From: Theobroma cacao
Lineage: Eukaryota > Streptophyta > Magnoliopsida > Malvales > Malvaceae
Assembly (NCBI RefSeq): GCF_000208745.1
Contig: NC_030858.1
Coordinates: forward strand, 18,924,797-18,988,796
DNA: 64,000 bases
Reading direction: 5' to 3'
Shown: positions 1-12,342 of the stretch, piece by piece
Layout of the letters: each line of letters starts with the position of its first letter
How positions within the stretch are numbered: the stretch's first letter is position 1
The notes under the pieces: generated by a model
Seen by the model: only the letters and a program-made list of their open reading frames with translations
Database searches by the model: none
Told to the model about the DNA's origin: nothing
Translations under genes and position numbers: made by a program

Positions 1-539
1 TAGAATAAAATAATATTTTAAGAATAAAATAATATTAAAATATTAAAATTTTATTTATTATTGAAATTAGTCATGAAAGAGGAGCATACGACTAATCTAA
101 GTGAGAACGAAGAAGTAAGGAAGGATTTTGGAGAAAAACGATGATAGTTGTGCCCGCGTGTTTTTATTAAATTGAGTTAGCGCGGGTAAGTAAATATTTA
201 AATATTATGGTGATACCGCGTTGAAGTGCAACTTCGATATTTTGGTTGTACACGTATAAAGGAAGAAAGATAGAAGGAAATTGGAATTTAAAACGTGTTG
301 GAAGGACCAAATTGTAAAAGATGAAAGTTTGGAGGGTCACACAGTAAATAAAGAAAAGTTTAAGGACTTATGTGTAAATTTTAATATTTTGAGTTAAATG
401 GGAATTTTTTTGTCAAAGAAGATTAGATTATATGAAAATGTGAAGTATACATGTGGTTTGAATGGGTTAAAGCATAGCTAAATAAAATATTGATTAAAAG
501 TAGTGTATAGAATAAAATAATCAAAGTGTAAAGAATAAA

Positions 540-1340
540 GAAATGAAAAATGATGGAAAGAAGAAAAGTCAAAAGTTATTAAGCATCGGCAAGCCACCCA
601 TGACGAAATTGTGGGGAGAAAAAAAGAAGATAAAAATGAGAGAAAAAGACAAGTTAAGAAATAAAATAATAAAAGTAAAGAAAAAAAATAATAGAATAAG
701 GGATGATTTGGGCAGCCGCCCATGTGTGAAATGAAGAAGTCAAAATCCATTTTAAGCCATGTATTGGGGGGTAGGGGACCGACCAAGAGAAGAAATAAAA
801 GGAAAACGGACATTGACAAGTGTAAGCTTGTCATGTCGGCCCCCACATGTAAAAGCATAAAGTAAATTTTTTTGTCTCTTTTCTTCTTGAAATGAACGAC
901 ATTTTGAGACTTAAAGGAAGGAAGAAGTTGGCTAAAAAGGATAGAAAGGAATCCTTGAGATATTCATTTGAGAGAAAGAATAAAAAAAAAAAAGAAATGG
1001 AGTTGGCAAACTCCACCCGAGAGTAAGAAGAAAAGAGAGAAATAGAAGAGAAAAGAGAAAGGAAAGAAAGAAAGGAAAAAGGAAAGGAAGAAGAAGAAGA
1101 AAGAAAAAGAGAGAAAGAAGGTGCTGCGCCACTAGTTTATGAGAGAGTTTAAGAGAGATTAAGCCACTAATTTATGAGAGAGCCAAGGAAGGAAAGTGTT
1201 ATCGACGTTGAGAGTGAAGGAAGAAGGATGGAGGCTGCAACCATAGTGAGAAAGAGACTTGGTGAAGGGAAAGAAATGGGAGCATAAGTGGTGGAAGAAA
1301 GAAGAAAGAAGGGAGAAGGTAGAAAGTTTTATAGTTTGAG
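540..1340 (+). repeat. Polypurine-rich segment of the gypsy-1 LTR
   Basis: About 800 bp in which the + strand is mostly A and G (runs such as agaaagaaggaaaagg), repeated in the 3' LTR at about 27060-27850. It lies upstream of the TATA box, so it belongs to U3. Such asymmetry can support triplex or promoter functions, but nothing here shows that it does. Confidence 0.8.
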
Positions 1341-1478
1341 CAGAAAATATCTAAACGGTGCTGCTTCAAGAGGAGTAAAATCACTCCTTTGATCTTCCAA
1401 CCGTGCCATTAGCAAGAGGGGGTTCGGCGGGTTATAACAAACTAGTTGGGTCACCACTTAAGCCCAAGCTAGGGAACG

Positions 1479-1487
1479 TATAAATAG
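1479..1487 (+). promoter_or_regulatory. Putative TATA box, gypsy-1 5' LTR
   Basis: TATAAATAG preceded by gggaacg and followed by aggaagtgag. The same block is kept in the 3' LTR at 27988-27996. Its place, after a long U3 and before the AT-rich R/U5 part, is what an LTR promoter should have. Confidence 0.6.
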
Positions 1488-2359
1488 AGGAAGTGAGATA
1501 TGCTGGTGTGCCGAACAAAGTAACGAGTGATCAATAAGTAGAAATAGCGACGTAGTATCCTGCTATCGTAAAGTGAGTAGGGGGTGTCTATTTTAAAATT
1601 TTCGTAATTATATATATATACACGTATGGTCTACTTTACAGTCAAAAATTATGGAAAGCATGAGCTGGTAGAATCCTAGGAAATTTGTGATTGCTATGAT
1701 GTTTGAATGTGTTTTGAATATATATGTATAAATTATATGTAAAGCCTGACCTTATAAAATACTTGTCATGACATACATGTGATGGATAGCATGTTTGCAT
1801 GCTAGGAGAGTCTAAAAAAATTTACAAAAGTCGGTAATGTACCTAGAAGTACAACAAAGTTGATTTAAGCCTCGAACTATATCGAATAGAGATTTTAGGG
1901 TGAAATTGAAAATTTTACAGTCTAGAAATGATTTAAAATGGTGATTTGGGGTTCGAGAATCAATTTGAAGTCAAATAAAAAATTTCACTATCTAGGGGTA
2001 AAATGGTAATTTTGCCACTCGAGAACAAAATGGAAAATTTTTGAAAGATTTTGATCACATTTGACTTATTGGAGTATGATTTGAGGTTAAGAAGTGAAAA
2101 ATTTTAATCCCGATATTTTTCGGACCATAGGGGTAAAATGGTAATTTTGCCACCCTAATGGCAAATTTGTAATTTTACACCACCAACACTTGTCATGCTC
2201 ATAGAATTCATCCATTGACTTTTTATGTTATGGATAAGTGAGAAAATATATGTGATGGAGATAAAAAGTTTAAAATTTTTAAAGTTTTAAAAATGGACCA
2301 ATGGAAATATGCCATGTGTCAAGCTTAGAATATTTTATTATTTCCTTTAAAAATCAGCC

Positions 2360-2366
2360 TATAAAC
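2360..2366 (+). promoter_or_regulatory. Putative TATA box, solo LTR A1
   Basis: TATAAAC followed by a pyrimidine-rich stretch (ctctcatttctctcc) typical of a plant start region. A3 has the mirrored sequence at about 36080-36086. Used to set the sense of family A. Confidence 0.4.
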
Positions 2367-2485
2367 CTCTCATTTCTCTCCAAAAAATTCGGCCAAGCAA
2401 GGAAAAGAGGAAAACAAAGAAAGAACAAACCCTAGGTGAAGAATTTCAAGAGAAAAAGTGTGAAAATTCAAGGAAACAAGTGACA

Positions 2486-2632
2486 NNNNNNNNNNNNNNN
2501 NNNNNNNNNNNNNNNNNNNNNNNNNNNNNNNNNNNNNNNNNNNNNNNNNNNNNNNNNNNNNNNNNNNNNNNNNNNNNNNNNNNNNNNNNNNNNNNNNNNN
2601 NNNNNNNNNNNNNNNNNNNNNNNNNNNNNNNN
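2486..2632. other. Assembly gap (147 N)
   Basis: A run of N inside solo LTR A1. The homologous part of A3 lies around 35830-35960 and 37330-37460, so the missing bases are probably ordinary LTR sequence. Confidence 0.99.
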
Positions 2633-5600
2633 ATTTGATTTCAAGTTATGTTAGTGTTTTTAGTTAGTTTACCATGTCTAGAAGCAAAACAACAAGAAAA
2701 GAATTCATTTTCTCCATCACCCATCAATGGCCGAACCTACCTTGTATTGAGTGAGGATGAATTTGATTTTTATTTTAAGAGAATTGGTTAGAAAATGATG
2801 AATTATGGTGTGAAAAAGTAGTAGGAAAAATTACGGTGTTAATGCACCATTATTGACCAAAAATTCTAAGAAGAAAAGTGAAGATGGTTTTATCAAATTT
2901 TAGGTTATTTGACTTATGTTTGGTGAATTAAGGTTTTTGAAAAGAAATGGAGCAATTTGGAGCTAAATTGGACGCGTTGGCCAATTAATCGGGTGATAAG
3001 ACGAATTAGGCCAATACCGAGTTTAGATGGTTACCTGTGCATTTTGCATTCCATGTCATGCATTAATAGTCTAAATTAGTTTGATTTCGATTTAGTACCA
3101 ATGTAGTAAGTTTCTTGATTTTGTACTATGTCAAGGTGGTGAGTCCTCCGATAAAGGCAAGAAAATTGCATCCGATGACCAGTAGTCAGAGTACTTCGAA
3201 AATCTGCACTCTAGACATTGTGAGTAAACTTACTGTCATTTTAATTATCTAGGGTGGCTTTAGATGATTTCATGAATTCTATGAAAAAATGGATTTAAAA
3301 AGGTAAATTTTCATGTTTTATGAATAAATGTGTTTAAATGAAATTAATTTATAAATTGTTTTGAAATTAATAATGATTTTGAAAAATAGAGTACACGAAG
3401 ACTGCTATTTGTTGCAATTTGATTGTTTAAATTAATTGGCTTATGATAAATCGAGTATGATTGGTTGGTTGGCAATTGTATTGAAATACGGATTTGTTTT
3501 TTGCCTTGAAAGGTTGTGAATTACAATAATTGCCATATCATGTTATTGAATTTTATTGATTGGTGGGATAATTATTAGCTTACTGCAATAGGCGGGTTTC
3601 GTGGACTAGCCTATGAGAAGGGCACGTTAACCTCGTTTATATGTCCTCACCTCGGTTGTAGAGGCGCGTAGGGTAGCTTTTGAGGTGATATTTGAGTTCA
3701 CTTCACGTCGAACCACCCCGTGAAGGTGAACTCAGCCAACGCCAAGGAACGATTGTGATGTCCAACGAAAAATGTGTTTTATGTGAAATGTGAATTTTTA
3801 ATAGCCTTGACGGTCTAGGTAGGATGCCTCAACCAAGGTGTCCCCGAGGATGGATTTATGGCACAAGCCTAGTTTTTATGAGATTCATAAGCCTCGTTAT
3901 GTATTTTGAATGAAATGTGTTCTAATGTTGTGACCCAGTTTACGATGATTTATTTTATTGTCTCCATGTACTCAACTCTAGATGTTTATGATGATGTTTG
4001 TTTACTCACTGGGATTTTATAATCTCACCACCCTCATTTCCACCCATTTTAGGCTCAGTATAGGCTGTAGATAGCTGATATCGTCGAAGGCTACAGTTGG
4101 CTTTACTTCCTCAAAAACTGTAGGTTTACAGCCTTCGTTCATTTTTGTCATTTGGGGGTCCACATGTCACTGTAAATTAAATTTCATACTTTAATTATTT
4201 GTACTACTGTATGTAAGAATTTATTTTTCTTTTACACTGTAAAAATTATTTACGCAGTGTTCTAAAAATATTGTTTTAAGTTCAAAATAGTTTAAAATCT
4301 TTTAGAATGTGATATTTGACAACGATTACTCACAAGGGAAAATGAGAAGTTGATATTAAAGCCTTGCGGGGTTCCGGTTGGCATTTCGGGTAATTAGTGT
4401 TTATCGGGACACCGCGACGATTGTCACGGGCTCGAGAGGAGTACCGGGTCGTGACATTATATATGTAAATTGTTTTAAACCAGGAAACAAGCTTTTCAAG
4501 ACGGTTTATATAAAAAATGTGCGGTGTGCATCCATGATATAATGCATATTCACCATGCGAATTATTGTTTCAAATTCATGCACAGATTTTATTTTATAAA
4601 AATGATAATAGATTTTATCACGTCCCTATGTTGAATGCTTTGGAAATAGTTTTGAAATGAGATTTTAGGGACATGGCTTAATTTCTAAAATGGTTTTATA
4701 AACCAAGAGATTCGAGAGTAGGTCGGCTGTCACTTCGGTTAAGTGTGACCCTTGTGCACAAGTGAGCTCTAGCTAGATAACCTTTAGGTTGTCGATAGGC
4801 TGTTAGATATGGTCGGGGCCATGGTCTGTGATCTGTACATGGCTCAGCCACTTGTGAAATACGCGGTCGTGACCGCTTGATTTTTCGTTGTCAGCCAACA
4901 TCGTTGAGAGTTCCATGGCATGTGGGATCTAATGGAGCGAGGCTCCCGAATGTTATTACGTGGTAGCGAGACCACGAGTTTTATTTCATCTCCTACTCGA
5001 GACTAAAAATCTCTTTGGGTTTTCGAAATCATATTTTTACGCCTGGTGATAACTGTATGATTTTCAGTAGCTCCCCTGTTTATTTAGTGATGTGGATTTA
5101 ACTACTCACGCACAAGGTGATTTGTGGACTTGTTATAAGTTTTAAAGTTTTAACTTTATGGGACCATGCATGTTACACTGATTTGGTTTAAGTAAGCTAT
5201 AAAAGGTTTCAACAACAGAAACTCTTATATGCGCTGATTTTGATATATATATATATATATATATGTGATTTGAATTGATCAACTTGCATTCAAATTCTTG
5301 ATTTACCTAGAAGGCAACCATTCCTTTTTAAGTTAATTGTTTATGTATTCTTAAAGTTTTCATATTCAAAATCTTTATCTTATCGCTTGTTTCCCCTCTA
5401 TGCCCTACTCACGGAGTCTATGATCACTGAGCCTGTGAGACTCACCCCCTTATCTTCTTTTGTAGATAAGTGATCAGTACAGGCATGTCGCCTAACAGAT
5501 CTAATTTTGCTACGACGTAGGTAATGGCATCTCATAGCCTTTCACTCTGAGTCGCTTCGCTGCCTAGGGTCGTGTCACATAGAATTGCTAGATGTTATAA

Positions 5601-5830
5601 AGTATCGTTACTTCATGGATATGTATTGTTAAAGACCTTGTGATCGACATTTGATTATTATTATCTAAAATGGAGTAAACAATAGTACATTTATTATTAA
5701 TCGCTTACGTATGTAAAAGTATATTTAATGAATTTAACGGGAATCTTAAATTAGGCTTGTTCGAGATTTAGCAAGTTTACCCGCAAGTCTTAGACGCCGG
5801 TAACGATCAGGATAGAGGTCGTTACAAAGT

Positions 5831-5843
5831 TGGTATCAAAGCC
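5831..5843 (+). other. Primer binding site of gypsy-1
   Basis: TGGTATCAAAGCC, a near match to the complement of the initiator tRNA-Met 3' end (usual TGGTATCAGAGC), four bases after the LTR end. This fixes the 5' LTR boundary and the orientation of the element. Confidence 0.85.
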
Positions 5844-6045
5844 TTAGGTTTAGTCGAGTCCTAGGATGTTCTTATGTCAAGCAACGGAGTTGTGGGGTCG
5901 ACGTAGAATCTTGCTTATAGTTAGTGACTGCAGCACCGATTATAGGTAGGAGGCTGTGTAGACCTCTTTATCTTAGAGAACAACCTTGTGTAATTATAAG
6001 AGATAATTAAATAATGAGAATTGATTACCGAGGTCCGGGTTTGAG

Positions 6046-7470
6046 ATGTCGCCTCAGTCTCGAGCATCCTTGAGTGCTACGAGTAGGTCAGATGCACCTA
6101 GAGAGACCGACGAACGACTACGGATTTCTGCCCCTCGAGGGTGAGGTCATCCTAGAATAAGGGGAAGGGGGAGTTCCTGATGTTTAAGTGAGGGTAGCTC
6201 GAGTGGTCAAAGAAGTGCTAGTACAGACAACACTAGGGCAGGTGGACCTACTTTAAAGAACGTTACCCTGGATGAATTAGTTGCTAGGTTGCGAAATTTG
6301 ACCCAACAATTTACTGAATTTACTCAACGATGTGCTAATGTAGTTGAAAAGTACATGGATTTAGATTCACAAGATCTAGATTATGATCTAAATACAAATA
6401 TAATAGAGGAGGAAGGGTTAGAGGAGGAGGATGAGAATGATTCAAATGATGACGGGGGAGATGACTCAATTTCATTATCTGCATTTATAAAGCTAAAACC
6501 TCCATCCTTCACTGGTTCCACAGTGGGAGAGGACCCACGTAGATTTTTGGATACCATGGAAAGGATTTGTGATGCCTTAGGAGCTTCAAGAATGAGGTCA
6601 ATAACATTGGCTAGTTTCCGTTTAGAGGATGTAGCACAACAATGGATTACATCATATATGTAGGGTAGATCTAGTGATGCTGGTCTGCTTGGGTGGAAGG
6701 AATTTGATAAAGCCTTTATGGACAAATTTATGCCTCGAACTATGTGAGCGGCTAAGGCTAGGGAGTTTGAGGCTTTGAGATAGACACTTGGGATGACAGT
6801 ATCTGAATATGATGTGCAGTTTACACAATTGTCTAGATATGCCCCATACCTTATGTCTTCAGAAGAAATGAGAGTGAACCGATTTTGTGGCTAGACTATC
6901 TAAGTATTTGTTTAGAGTGGTTGTGCCACAGAGATTTAATTCGTACTCCGATGTAGTGGATTGTGCTCGACTAATAGAGGGATGTAGTATGAAGGCTAGG
7001 GCACTTCGAAAAAGCACTAGGAAGATTAAGGCTGAAGGCCAGACTAGTCAAAGGCACACTGGCCAAGAAACGACCTTTGGGAGGTCAAGTCGGTCTGGTC
7101 AAAGGGAGAATATGCAGAGTAGAGGGCAAGTGTCAACTGGGTCTCAAGGGTCAAGGAGAAATCCTCAGTTTAGTAGTCCACCTCGTTGTGGGAATTTTTT
7201 TACAGCAAGCAATCGTAGAGGAACTGATAATGACATGACTAGCTCTAACAGTTGACAGATGGGCCAGAGGAGTCCTTATTGTGCACGTTGTGGTACTACG
7301 CATGTGGGACCATGTGCTCGATCATATGACATGTGTTTTAATTGTGGTCAATCGGGGCATATGCGAAGAGATTGCCCAGATGAAGGGAGATCGCAAGGAA
7401 CTGGTCGGGGGCATGTACAACCAGAATCAGTGGTAGCATCTGCTATTTCACCTCCTGCTAGGAGAAGTTG
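6046..7470 (+). pseudogene. gypsy-1 gag (broken)
   Basis: Capsid/nucleocapsid protein of the chromovirus. The start is chosen at ATG 6046 (MSPQSRAS), the first in-frame ATG after the PBS; the same frame runs into the capsid part from 6289. An acidic stretch ([14 protein letters not shown]) precedes the capsid core ([20 protein letters not shown]). Near 7334-7375 is a full CX2CX4HX4C zinc knuckle (CFNCGQSGHMRRDC) that would bind RNA in the particle. In-frame stops occur at about 6142, 6178, 6661, 6745, 6781 and 7253. Several are TGA where CGA is likely, or TAG where CAG is likely. A one-base insertion around 6876-6882 shifts the frame. It cannot give a full protein. It continues towards the protease across insertion B1. 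Confidence 0.88.
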
Positions 7471-7919
7471 ACCCGACAAAGGTAAAGGAATAGCTTCCAC
7501 CTCCCGATCTTAACCTACTAAGTGAGTGCCATAGGGTACTTCTTGTGAAACCTCGACCTTCATAGACACGTAACTCGAGGTTAAACTTAAGTTTAAAGGT
7601 TTAATTTGAGCTAATGATGCTAGTTTTACGTTACTTATAATTATTTTATGTCGTTATAGGAGTAGGATCAAAAATAATTTTAATTGGTGAAGAAAGATGC
7701 ATAATGAACAGTAGCCCTGTTTGCATATATTTCTGTTTTTCAAGTATATCTCCCACTACAGAAGTCTAAATGACATGATTTTTAGACCATTAGAAAGATA
7801 AGAGGCAGGGCTAAAACTTTGATGTTTTCCATTTTTCCCAGTTCTGGCGAGAAGGTGGTCAAAATCTTTGTCGAAGTGAAAAGACTGCACCAGAAGAACA
7901 GAAATTGGCAGAATGTTTG

Positions 7920-7933
7920 AGCGCCGCGGCGCT
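7920..7933. repeat. GC-only palindrome in solo LTR B1
   Basis: AGCGCCGCGGCGCT is a perfect 14-bp palindrome in otherwise AT-rich DNA. Function unknown. Confidence 0.85.
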
Positions 7934-8157
7934 GGAAATTTAGAGCCGTGGCTCTGACCATAAATTCCACAAATAACAAGATTTTGGGGGTTTTGAAGCT
8001 AGGACTTTTGGGGGCTACTTAAGGGACCTCTTTAAGAGGATTTTGGACTTTTTCCTAGTGTTAAAAGAGTAAAAGATTGCACAAGAATAAGAGGAAGACA
8101 AATGGCATTGCTAAAGGCATTATTGTAATTTCAAGAACAATTGGATAAGTTTTAACT

Positions 8158-8166
8158 ATAAATATC
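8158..8166 (+). promoter_or_regulatory. Putative TATA box, solo LTR B1
   Basis: TATAAATAT followed by cttcattctcc, a pyrimidine-rich putative start region. Its counterpart in B2 is at 52318-52326 on the minus strand. Confidence 0.55.
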
Positions 8167-9009
8167 TTCATTCTCCAGCACCTTCCTCATATTTCTAGCA
8201 CTTCATCTTCTTCTTCTTCCTCCCATCCCACATTTCTTCACCTTTCATGGGAGCACTTTTCAAGCTTCCATAACCCTCTCAAGTTAGCCTTCATTTTCAT
8301 GCTTTTGTGCATTTTTTTATAGAACCTCTTATGCTCTTTCACTCTTTCACCTTAAAACCATTGAAATGTCTTAGATCAATACTTTCTCTCACTAACTAGG
8401 GTTTTAGAGAGAGAACAAAAGACCTTCTATAATAGTTTGAGAATTCTTGAGGAGATATTCAATTGCAAATCTAGCAAGGTGAGAATTTAAATTGAGTTGA
8501 TATTTTAGTTGTTTAGAATGATTAATAGTTAGATTTATGAGTGTTTTGTAGTTGAGGTAGTTTATTCATTTTGGTATGATTATAATAGTGCAAATAATTA
8601 GCCACTTGATGGTAGTTGGAAGCTAGTTAGGAATAACTAGTGGAACATGATTTAGGAGATAGCTTTTAGAATTATGGTTATGTGATTGAGTTAATTATGA
8701 TGCTAATGTGTGATAGGTTCCACCGAAACCCCGTATTACCATTCGGGGCATTAGTGGAATTTGAAGCTACTTTAAGAATCAACAAAGACAGGTGAGTGGA
8801 CATGCATTTCAAAATTTGTTTTGGGAATGTGAAGGTAATTGTACAAGCATTTGAACGATTTTATCCAGCTTTTCTTTAAAAATGTACCTTAGGAACAAGC
8901 CTTTGGTGAAGTGTTTTTATCTTGTGAAAATGTACTATATAAATGCTTTATGTGTTATCACAATATGATGATATGTATAATATGCATTGGGTGTTTCTTT
9001 CGTATGTTG

Positions 9010-9190
9010 ATGTGGACTCGGCTATGTGCGAGTAGGAGTGCACATACGCCGATGATGACACGACTATGTGCAAGTAGGAGTACGCATAAGTCAATGATGA
9101 CTCAGCTATGTGCGAGTAGGAGTGTGTATAAGCCGATGCTGACCCAGCCATGTGCTAGTGGGGAGTGCACATGAGCTGATGATGATGGGA
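9010..9190 (+). repeat. 42-bp tandem repeat, about 4 copies
   Basis: The core CTATGTGCGAGTAGGAG recurs at 9022, 9064, 9106 and (as ccatgtgctag) 9148, an exact 42-bp step. The step is a multiple of three, which explains the repetitive open frame seen here; it is not a gene. B2 carries about two copies at 51365-51450. A (TA)n run follows at about 9210-9230. Confidence 0.9.
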
Positions 9191-9373
9191 AAGTGTGCAT
9201 GGTGATGGATATATATATATATATATACATATATGTTTGCACATGTGTGACTATAATGTATGTGGAATCCTGCTTGCTGAACCTTGAGCATTTTTTTTAG
9301 TGTTCCAAATTGATTTGCATTGCAGTGAAATGGTTTATTTGGGATGAAAGGAAGTCTTTCTTGTTGCTCTATT

Positions 9374-9389
9374 TCTCGCTGCAGCGAGA
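9374..9389. repeat. Palindrome TCTCGCTGCAGCGAGA in B1
   Basis: A perfect 16-bp palindrome. The same core is clustered in B2 at 50736-51145, where it occurs about eight times with variants. Confidence 0.85.
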
Positions 9390-10027
9390 ATGAAACTTTC
9401 TGTGCCGCTTATCACTTGGCTGGTTTTTTCCATATTTTCCAGTTCTCCAATTTCATGTTGAATACGAATTCTCTATCATCACATGATTTATCAACCAAGG
9501 GTTCAATTAAGGGTTTTAATAAGGACTTAAGCTAAAGTGCATCGTTTTCAAATAAGTGCATTATGATTTCAAACTTTTCCTTATTATATTAATTATTCCC
9601 TTCCTTGTTCACTCACTAGGTTTATACTCACCATTTTCAACTTCATGTTTTCAGATCAAGAGGTAGTTGGTAACTAGGTTGAGGTGTCTTCATAAATTCA
9701 ACCCTTGGTAGGTGTCTCGGCATTCAGTAGCTGTACATTTCTTCAAGTCTCTCCGCTGAAAGTCAAGTACTCTTTTTTGTTGTGTATAGACAGACCCAAT
9801 GTAAATTATTAAGACGTATGTTTAGATAATACTTGTATCTTTGATTGGTAATGCCATTACGAGTTGGCGATGTTTAGTATTATTTTAATTCGAAGTTATA
9901 AAATGTGATTTAGCAACTTTGATGGAACGATGAATAGGTCATATTAATAGGCTTGCTTGGGCTTAGTGGGCTATGTCCATTGAGCCCTTGAGCCGGTCAT
10001 GGCTGGGATTTAGGTTGTGACACTTCT

Positions 10028-10253
10028 GAAGGAGGACAAGCGAGAGTATTTGCCATGGGTCCGCAAGATATGCCTACTTTTAATGATGTGGTGATAGGTA
10101 CTCTTTTAATTTGTGATTTTGAAGCATTAGTTTTATTTGATCCCGGAGCTACCCATTCTTTTGTTTCCCCTAATTTCGTGTCAAAGTTGAATAGACCCTG
10201 CAAAATCATGGTAGACCCGTTATAGTGACCACACCTTTAGAAGAAATTTATAC
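10028..10253 (+). pseudogene. gypsy-1 protease (fragment)
   Basis: A frame after the B1 insertion reads GQARVFAMGPQD, then the retropepsin catalytic motif DPGATHSF (Asp codon at 10139). This is the aspartic protease that cuts the polyprotein in the particle. It is cut at 10253 by copia-1. A stop lies just before that (after KIMVDP, near 10221). The rest of the protease/RT linker resumes at 23104. The active-site triplet is intact. Confidence 0.85.
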
Positions 10254-12340
10254 TGTTAGGAATTTTGAGAATATGGTGCCATGGAAAGCAAGTATATTCT
10301 TATGTTTAAATTCATTGAATTTATTTGCAATGAAAGTACATTTTGATAATAAGACGAAGAGTTTGTTTTAGTAAGCATTCATTATCTAGTTATTAAGGTA
10401 CCAAGATTCTATTGAGATATTAAAATACATTTGTATGAAGAGTCATACATAAGAGACATGTATTTTAATTAAATCTAAAAAATTGTTCACATCCATATAA
10501 TAAAGCTGGTCACTTTATTATGTTAAGGCTGTAGTGTCCAGATTACTTCCAACGAAACGAATGTGATTTATTTCAAGGGAATGATGAGTCTCAAATCATC
10601 GAAATGGTTGACTTCAAGTAATGACACTATAACATGAATTGGAATCATGTGGGAATCAAATTTAAGTTTTACCATTACCTAAATTTTGATCCCACACTTA
10701 TGCATTTGCTTATAGTAGAATCGAAATCTTGATGGATAGTGGACTCGTGTTTAATCTCCTTATAATCTTTGCTTTACCATGAGCATGATCATCATAAAGC
10801 ATTGATCTAGACTCCGTATTTTGGGATTATAATTGATATGAACATCTAGGAACATATATTCAGATAATGGAGTTCATAGCATTAACATCACTTCTAGTGA
10901 TTTCAAGAAGATTGGTGATTAATCTGGGCCCAGTGGATTGATGAATTAGCTACTCATCACATCTGGATACTCAAAAGATTAGATCTAGAGTATTGAATCA
11001 CTAATTGGATGAAATTTGAGACTAGGGGACAAAATTGACATAAAGGGTAAAACAGTAATTTCACCTTTTGTCATTGGATGGTTATGAAGGTTCACAATAT
11101 AAGGCTTGCAATTGGATAACTAATAATTAATATCAAATATTGAATTATTTTTTGTAATTATAGTTAATCCAAGGGTGTAACCATGAATCTATGGTGGAGT
11201 ATTTCATGGTTAATAAGCTTGAATTATTTTTAATGAGATTAAGAATAATTCTAAGTTTATTGGAGCTTGAAATATCTATGTCCAAATAGATTCCCCACTT
11301 AGCTTCGTAGAATTCAACTTGTTTAAGTTGAAATGCATGTTTTAATTTGTTTAATTAAATTATGTACAAAATTGGCAGCTTTGACATGTTTGTCTTAATT
11401 TAGACAAGAAAACATGTTTGGTCTTAATTTAGACAAGAAAATATGTTTGCTTTAATTTAAGACAAGAAAAATATTTTTTGTCTTAATTTAGTCAAAAAAA
11501 CATATTTGTCTCAATTTAGACAAGATGAAATATTTTGTTTTAATTACAGACAAGAGTTGTCTTGAATTAAGATAATCTTAGGAGGATTTTTACAAAATGA
11601 ATCTAGACATCCATGTTGATAAAAAAAGACTCCATGTTTGACTATTACTCTTTTATTTATTATTAATTCTTTTTAAATAAAGATGGATAATAATAAAATA
11701 AGAGTTATTATTCAATAAGGAGTTTTATTTTATCAAGAACTCTAAATGATAATTAAAGAACTAAATTATTTATTCTTTAATTTTTATTTTGATAATTATG
11801 GAGTATGTTTGATGCTTCCATAACTCTGAATGGATGGTCAAGATGGATTCAAAGGTGTTTCATTTTGATTAAACTTTTGAAGCAAGAGTTTTAATAAAAA
11901 GAGAAGAGATTGGAAGAAAATAAAAAGAACGTACTTTTTCTTAAAAAAGGTTTTAACCATCTCTTATCTTCTCCTCCTCCAAGCTTTTCCAAAGAAAAGA
12001 GAATAAACTTATTTGTCATCTTGTAGCCTTGCATTCCACACCTTGTCCACTCAAGGTTCAAGTTGAAAGTATTCTTGAAGAATAAGTGGTAAACTTATTT
12101 GGTCGAGAAATCATTCATTGGTGTGGTATTGTCAGAAAATAAGAATCTCAAAATAAAGGTATGGTTTTCTTACTTAATAGATTCTTATTTTATTTTTTTT
12201 GGATGTGATTATATTACTTGCAATAATAATAATGTGTGTTTCCGCTTGTGTAATTGGATTGCTTGCTTCCTTTGTTAAAGAAATTTTTGAAATCCATGCT
12301 TTACACAATCACATTAATCCAGTAAGATCCTACTCCAACA
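10254..12340 (+). repeat. copia-1 5' LTR
   Basis: 2087 bp from TGTTAGGAATT to CTCCAACA. It pairs with 18192-18235 plus 21066-23103. It carries a short tandem repeat at 11385-11575. An open frame at 12199-12486 runs across the LTR end and PBS and is not a gene. Confidence 0.93.
11385..11575 (+). repeat. Short tandem repeat in copia-1 LTR (about 30 bp, 5-6 copies)
   Basis: Units of the form TGTCTTAATTTAGACAAGAA with variable spacers. Each holds the inverted repeat GTCTTAATTTAGAC. The same array is in the 3' LTR at about 22155-22345. Confidence 0.8.
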
Positions 12341-12342
12341 AT

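Larger units (their letters stand above)
1738..4456 (+). mobile_element. Solo LTR, family A (copy A1)
   Basis: A 2719-bp insertion (including the N gap) into the gypsy-1 5' LTR, flanked by the target duplication ttata (1733-1737 and 4457-4461). It starts TGTAAAGCC and ends GGTCGTGACA, so it has TG...CA ends. It has no PBS, PPT or coding frame, which fits a solo LTR left by recombination. The reverse complement is similar to A2 (18236-21060), A3 (33999-38179) and A4 (63774 on). Sense is taken as + because a TATA-like TATAAAC sits at 2360-2366 and because the right end resembles the gypsy-1 LTR end. It probably belongs to a chromovirus related to gypsy-1, which is an inference. Confidence 0.88.
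1..5826 (+). repeat. gypsy-1 5' LTR (partial at left, split by solo LTR A1)
   Basis: Positions 1-1737 and 4457-5826 align with the 3' copy from 26515 on; 1738-4456 is foreign. The LTR ends in CGTTACA at 5826, four bases before the primer site. The first half is strongly purine-rich on the + strand (about 540-1340), followed by a TATA box and then a long AT-rich section with a (TA)n run at about 5231-5253. Open frames on the minus strand over the purine-rich part are low-complexity artefacts. No gene is seen in 1-6045. Confidence 0.93.
7544..10022 (+). mobile_element. Solo LTR, family B (copy B1)
   Basis: A 2479-bp insertion between gypsy-1 gag and protease, flanked by the 5-bp duplication cttct (7539-7543 and 10023-10027). 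Ends are TGTGAAACC...GGTTGTGACA. The reverse complement matches B2 (50032-52713), including the tandem motif near 9022-9190 and the ends. There is no PBS, PPT or retrotransposon coding. Short open frames (for example 8911-9174) come from a 42-bp tandem repeat. Sense is taken as + from TATAAATAT at 8158-8166, which is conserved in B2. The end sequence resembles family A and gypsy-1 LTRs, so a related chromovirus is the likely parent. Confidence 0.88.

Noticed and set aside
478..1384. Overlapping minus-strand frames rich in Phe, Leu and Ser
   Set aside because: They are the complement of a purine-rich LTR segment, so stop codons are rare by composition.
5231..5253. (TA)n runs as origins or regulatory sites
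   Set aside because: Simple microsatellites, also at 9210, 13077 and 13327; no further support.
8911..9174. 87-codon frame with LCASRS repeats
   Set aside because: It is the 42-bp tandem repeat of solo LTR B1, a multiple of three, without any gene context.
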